Source: Taxillus chinensis
Lineage: Eukaryota; Streptophyta; Magnoliopsida; Santalales; Loranthaceae
Direction: 5' to 3'
DNA length: 64,000 bases
Assembly: GCA_023512835.1 (NCBI GenBank)
Contig: CM042090.1
Span: 15,054,617-15,118,616, forward strand
Part shown: one piece after another, positions 60,555-64,000 of the stretch
How the letters are laid out: each line of letters starts with the position of its first letter
How positions within the stretch are numbered: position 1 is the first letter of the stretch
Notes under the pieces: model-generated
Seen by the model: the letters and a program-made list of their open reading frames with translations, nothing else
Told to the model about the DNA's origin: nothing
Database searches by the model: none
Position numbers and translations under genes: made by a program

Positions 60555-62620
60555 ATGAATGGTTATGCTTTCAATCCAAAGAATATTATTCTAGTCTTAC
60601 GCTATGCGGAAAGAGGATTGAAGGAAAAAAAGTAGAAAATATATAAAAAGAAAATAGACAGAAATAAAATAGATATGAAAAAAATATTAGTTGGTAAGAT
60701 ATAGAAAAGAGAAAATATTGGTTGGTAAGATATAGAAAAGAGATAGAAAAAAATATAAAATATATATTACATATTTCATCTGGTTAAAAATAAAGAAAGA
60801 GTTATAAGTTATTGAGGATATATTTGAAAATAAAAAGCATTATTTATTTTATATGACATTTTACACAAAAAGGATGGAAAAAAATTCACACGCTCGCATG
60901 CTTCAGCATTTAATGCATATTTTCTATAGAAAACAAGCATATAATTTTTCATATATTTTTATGACTTTTGCACAATTTTCATGGCAACCCAACAATGTCT
61001 TAATCTTCCCTCCAGTGGGCACGTTAATTGGTGGTGTATTGGTGGGGTGTGCCGCCGCGGCTGGTCCAATTTTAGTTTGCTGTTGACTGTCGTTTGGGTG
61101 GTCCTAGATTTAGAAAATGTCTCATGTGGGGAAATGGTTAGTAGCTGTATTCAACCTCTCCTGATTCAATTATAATCTTTAATTTTTTTTATTGATCATT
61201 CTAAATACTTTTTAAATTTGATAACTCTTTAAGTAAAATATAAAATGGATTGTTGATTTATAGATCACATATTGTTGAACTATAGATTACATGAATTAGA
61301 TTGGATCAAATTATTAAAATTTTAATTTATTTTAATTACAAGCTTAAATTAATTAGACCTAAATGGACTAGTTTGCACAAATTAAATTTGCATTAACTTG
61401 TGAATTATATTCTTTTACTCTAGTAGGATCGGAGCCAAATCGAAGGAAGGAAGCCGGTAATTTTTTTAAGCTAGATGGATGGGCAGTGGTTTGATATTCA
61501 TTATCCCTTTGTTTGGTAGATATGGAAAAAGGATGGAAGCAAGGAAAATATATAGAAAAATTATTTTCGTAGATACAGAAAATACATGGAAAAGCAAGAA
61601 ATTAATATGAGAACTTAGGGCAACGTTTTCACACCCAAAATGGTGTGAAAACCTATGGAAAATGAATAGTGCCAATATTTTCCAAAAATATCATTATTTA
61701 TTTTAATTTTATTTAAAAAATCAGGGACAAAATTGACAAAACATATTATAAAATTTTTTTTCCACCTTTTTTCTACTTCTTACCAACTACTCTTTTTTTT
61801 ATCCTTCTTTTTTCTCTATTTTTTCTTTCAATCTCTTTTCCATACTTTTTCTTTCCACCCCTTCTGGGTATTACCAAGCAAAGGGTATATGTATACAACT
61901 AAATTAAACTTAATTGTATATTTTCTCAAATTATGAGAATGGCTATCACTATCAGGATGTGAGCTTTTGACGCACAATGAGAAATGTCCTTTCCGTTTCG
62001 ATTTTTCTGTGCTTGTTTAATAGTAGGTATTCATTTTCAGATGAAAAAAAAAAACAAAAATCAAAAGTAGGAGTAATCTCATGCAAAGTAGCTTTTACTG
62101 TGTTAGATTGTAATCAAGTATAATAAAGTAATCATTTCACTCATTTTAAAAACTTCCCACATCGGAGACAATCATTATATATATATTCCTTACATTATTC
62201 CAGTGTCGGCATCATAATGAAATGATAACTGTAAACAGTAGTGGGAGCTGAGCTGTGAGCGATGATGACCACCTATTTAATTGTCCCAAGAGGCACCAAT
62301 CTTGATTTTTGGCTTGTCTTTTTTTGACTGGAAAAAACCAGCCCGTGCGTGTTGCGTGGGCGGCACTAAACAAATATATGTTTTTTTTTCGTATAGCTAG
62401 CATGATAATATTTCAAGAATTTGATTAGGCCCCATGTTCTCATGCATGTGTAAAGACTTGTATATAATATTTTTTAAACATTAATTATAGTTCAATTATA
62501 ATTAATTAATACACCATAAAAAAATCCTAACCCAATTCATAAACAAATATTCAAACATACGGCAAACCAACAACTAACGTTGTTTAATTGTTTATCCATA
62601 CCCATATATACACATTTAGC

Positions 62621-62622
<2 letters not shown>
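60555..62622. other. Intergenic DNA, no gene seen
   Basis: Short repeats and AT-rich DNA. The phrase TCCCACATCGGAGA at about 62155-62168 is typical of plant LTR sequence and may mark an old solo LTR, but no boundaries could be set. Confidence 0.5.
60682..60742 (+). repeat. 31-bp tandem duplication
   Basis: AAATATT-GTTGGTAAGATATAGAAAAGAG occurs twice with a 31-bp period and one mismatch. Confidence 0.85.
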
Positions 62623-62668
<46 letters not shown>

Positions 62669-62848
62669 TATTTTTTTTTGAGAAGGGGGGAGAGGGGGGG
62701 AGGGGGGAGGGGGGGGGGAGGGGGTAGGAGGTATATATTTTTATTTTTTTTTATTTTTAAGAAAAGGAGAAAAAAAAAAAAATTAATTTAAAAAAAAAAA
62801 TAAAAAATAATAAATAAATAATAAAATTTATAAATTAAAAATAATATT

Positions 62849-62880
<32 letters not shown>

Positions 62881-63012
62881 AAAAAAAAAAAAAAAAAAAA
62901 AATATTTTTTTTTTTTTTTTCCAAAAAAAAATAATATTTTTTTTTTTTTTTTTTATTTTTTTTTTTTTTTTTTATTTTTTTTTTATTTAAATTTTTTTCC
63001 CTTTTTTTTTAT
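62623..63012. repeat. Homopolymer block (A, T and G runs)
   Basis: About 390 bp made almost only of long A runs, then G runs broken by single A or T, then alternating A and T runs. It has no normal sequence texture and resembles consensus noise over a polymerase-slippage or low-coverage site. An open frame across it (Lys-Gly-Phe rich) is meaningless. Confidence 0.85.
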
Positions 63013-64000
63013 TTTGTCAAGCAAAGGGTAAAAGTAAATCATCCACCTATATACAATAGAAATAGCAATATGAACATATACAAAACACTGACACTATATT
63101 TTCCTACTAATTTTTTCTTGTGTACTTTTACCATGTCATGCTAACTTTTCTTTAAATATTTATTAAGTTTAAAATGTTTTCCGCATTAACGCGTGTGGTC
63201 AACTAACATGTAAAAATTTAAATGAGTATTAACTTTTTTTAGGGTATAAATAACCAAACATATGATCCACCTAGAGAATGGTCAATATGGTTGTTATCGG
63301 GTCAAACTATTTGGAATTTGGAATTGATTTGTTACTTCAACCATTTTAGGTGAAACCAAAACTCCAAATATGACTTGTGCCTTGTAGAGTTAGAGTTTGA
63401 ATACAAATTTGATGAACTTATATTGTTGTGATATAACTTTGGAACAGTATATGTGTCATTATGATATCAGTATATCATATTTGTTATGAAAAAAGTATTC
63501 TCATATATATAAAAAAAAACGAAAGTTGAGGTAGTTAATAAAAACTTTACAAATCCAATATGTCACATTGTATCTTATTGTAATGCGGATCAATATAGTG
63601 AGTACGAAATAGATCCCTTGACTTGGCCATACGAGTGGTATTAAAACTAGATGTAATATTATAATTTTTTGAATTAATTTTAAGAGCATATTCAAGATGG
63701 TTGAAGGTAAAAGATCCGGTTATGACTCATAGACATAAATTTTAAATCTCAAACAATTATATTATAATCATATTATGGCTTGACAAAAAGTCAAAATAAT
63801 AATGTCCCAGCTATTCAACCTTCCTCATTTTAAAATAATGTCAAATTTCACATTATAATAATAATAGATTAATAGTAATGTTCTATTCAACTTTCCTCAT
63901 TTCATAATAATATCCCATAATAATTTCCCGCTATTCAACTTTTCTCATTTTAAAACAAATGTCAAATTGCACATTTTAATAATAATAGTAATGTCCTATT
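63013..64000. other. AT-rich DNA to the window end, no gene seen
   Basis: Includes a diverged tandem repeat at about 63790-64000 in which TAATGTCC-CTATTCAACTTTCCTCATTT and TCAAATT-CACATT-TAATAATAATAG alternate. Confidence 0.5.

Noticed and set aside
62588..62791. Lys/Gly/Phe-rich open frame
   Set aside because: Produced by the homopolymer block.
1..64000. CRISPR arrays, bacterial operons or phage genes
   Set aside because: The sequence is plant nuclear DNA; no regularly spaced repeats with unique spacers were seen.

Overview
This window is nuclear DNA of a flowering plant. Genes are split by AT-rich introns with GT-AG borders, intergenic DNA is very AT-rich and full of decayed transposons, and the proteins are plant-specific types (class III peroxidase, PIN auxin carrier, TBL O-acetyltransferase, long PLS-type PPR protein, TED6/7-like xylem protein). 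The gene content does not look grass-like; a dicot or magnoliid is my guess, but the species cannot be told from this. All gene models below were joined by hand from splice sites, reading-frame phase and family conservation.

Layout. 1-6.9 kb: no intact gene; a dead Gypsy-type gag at about 1.56-2.29 kb and several microsatellites. 6944-11139 (-): seven-exon GT47 exostosin-like glycosyltransferase (481 aa). 12744-14179 (-): four-exon class III peroxidase of the PER43 type (327 aa). 17208-25742 (+): the largest gene, 22 exons, transcription elongation factor SPT5 (1036 aa), with a LINE fragment and a roughly 275-bp tandem duplication in its first intron and one GC-AG intron. 26695-30984 (+): seven-exon PIN6-type auxin carrier (547 aa), with a long AG microsatellite just before the ATG and a probable second GC-AG intron. 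33594-33673 (-): tRNA-Leu(UAA). 34728-35177 (-): TED6/7-like small membrane protein (149 aa). 36.1-36.35 kb: ends of two copia elements in opposite orientations. 37840-39948 (-): three-exon TBL protein (420 aa). 44046-44639: PIF/Harbinger-like MITE with a GC-rich core. 47.3-47.9 kb: decayed, unidentified coding remnant. 48.1-51.4 kb: dead Ty1/copia element (-) interrupted by a 5'-truncated LINE (+). 53495-53787: hAT-like MITE. 53910-56957 (-): intronless PPR protein of 1015 aa, like the mitochondrial editing factor MEF12. 57-64 kb: no gene seen, one possible hAT-like element and a 390-bp homopolymer block that looks like an assembly fault.

The genes do not form a pathway or cluster. Three (GT47, TBL, TED6/7-like) relate by family to cell walls and a fourth (peroxidase) can, but they are separated by unrelated housekeeping genes and tens of kilobases, so I read this as chance. 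I found no convincing undescribed system. The observations most worth checking are the two GC-AG introns, the intronic tandem duplication, the nested copia/LINE composite, the GC-cored MITE, and the homopolymer block.
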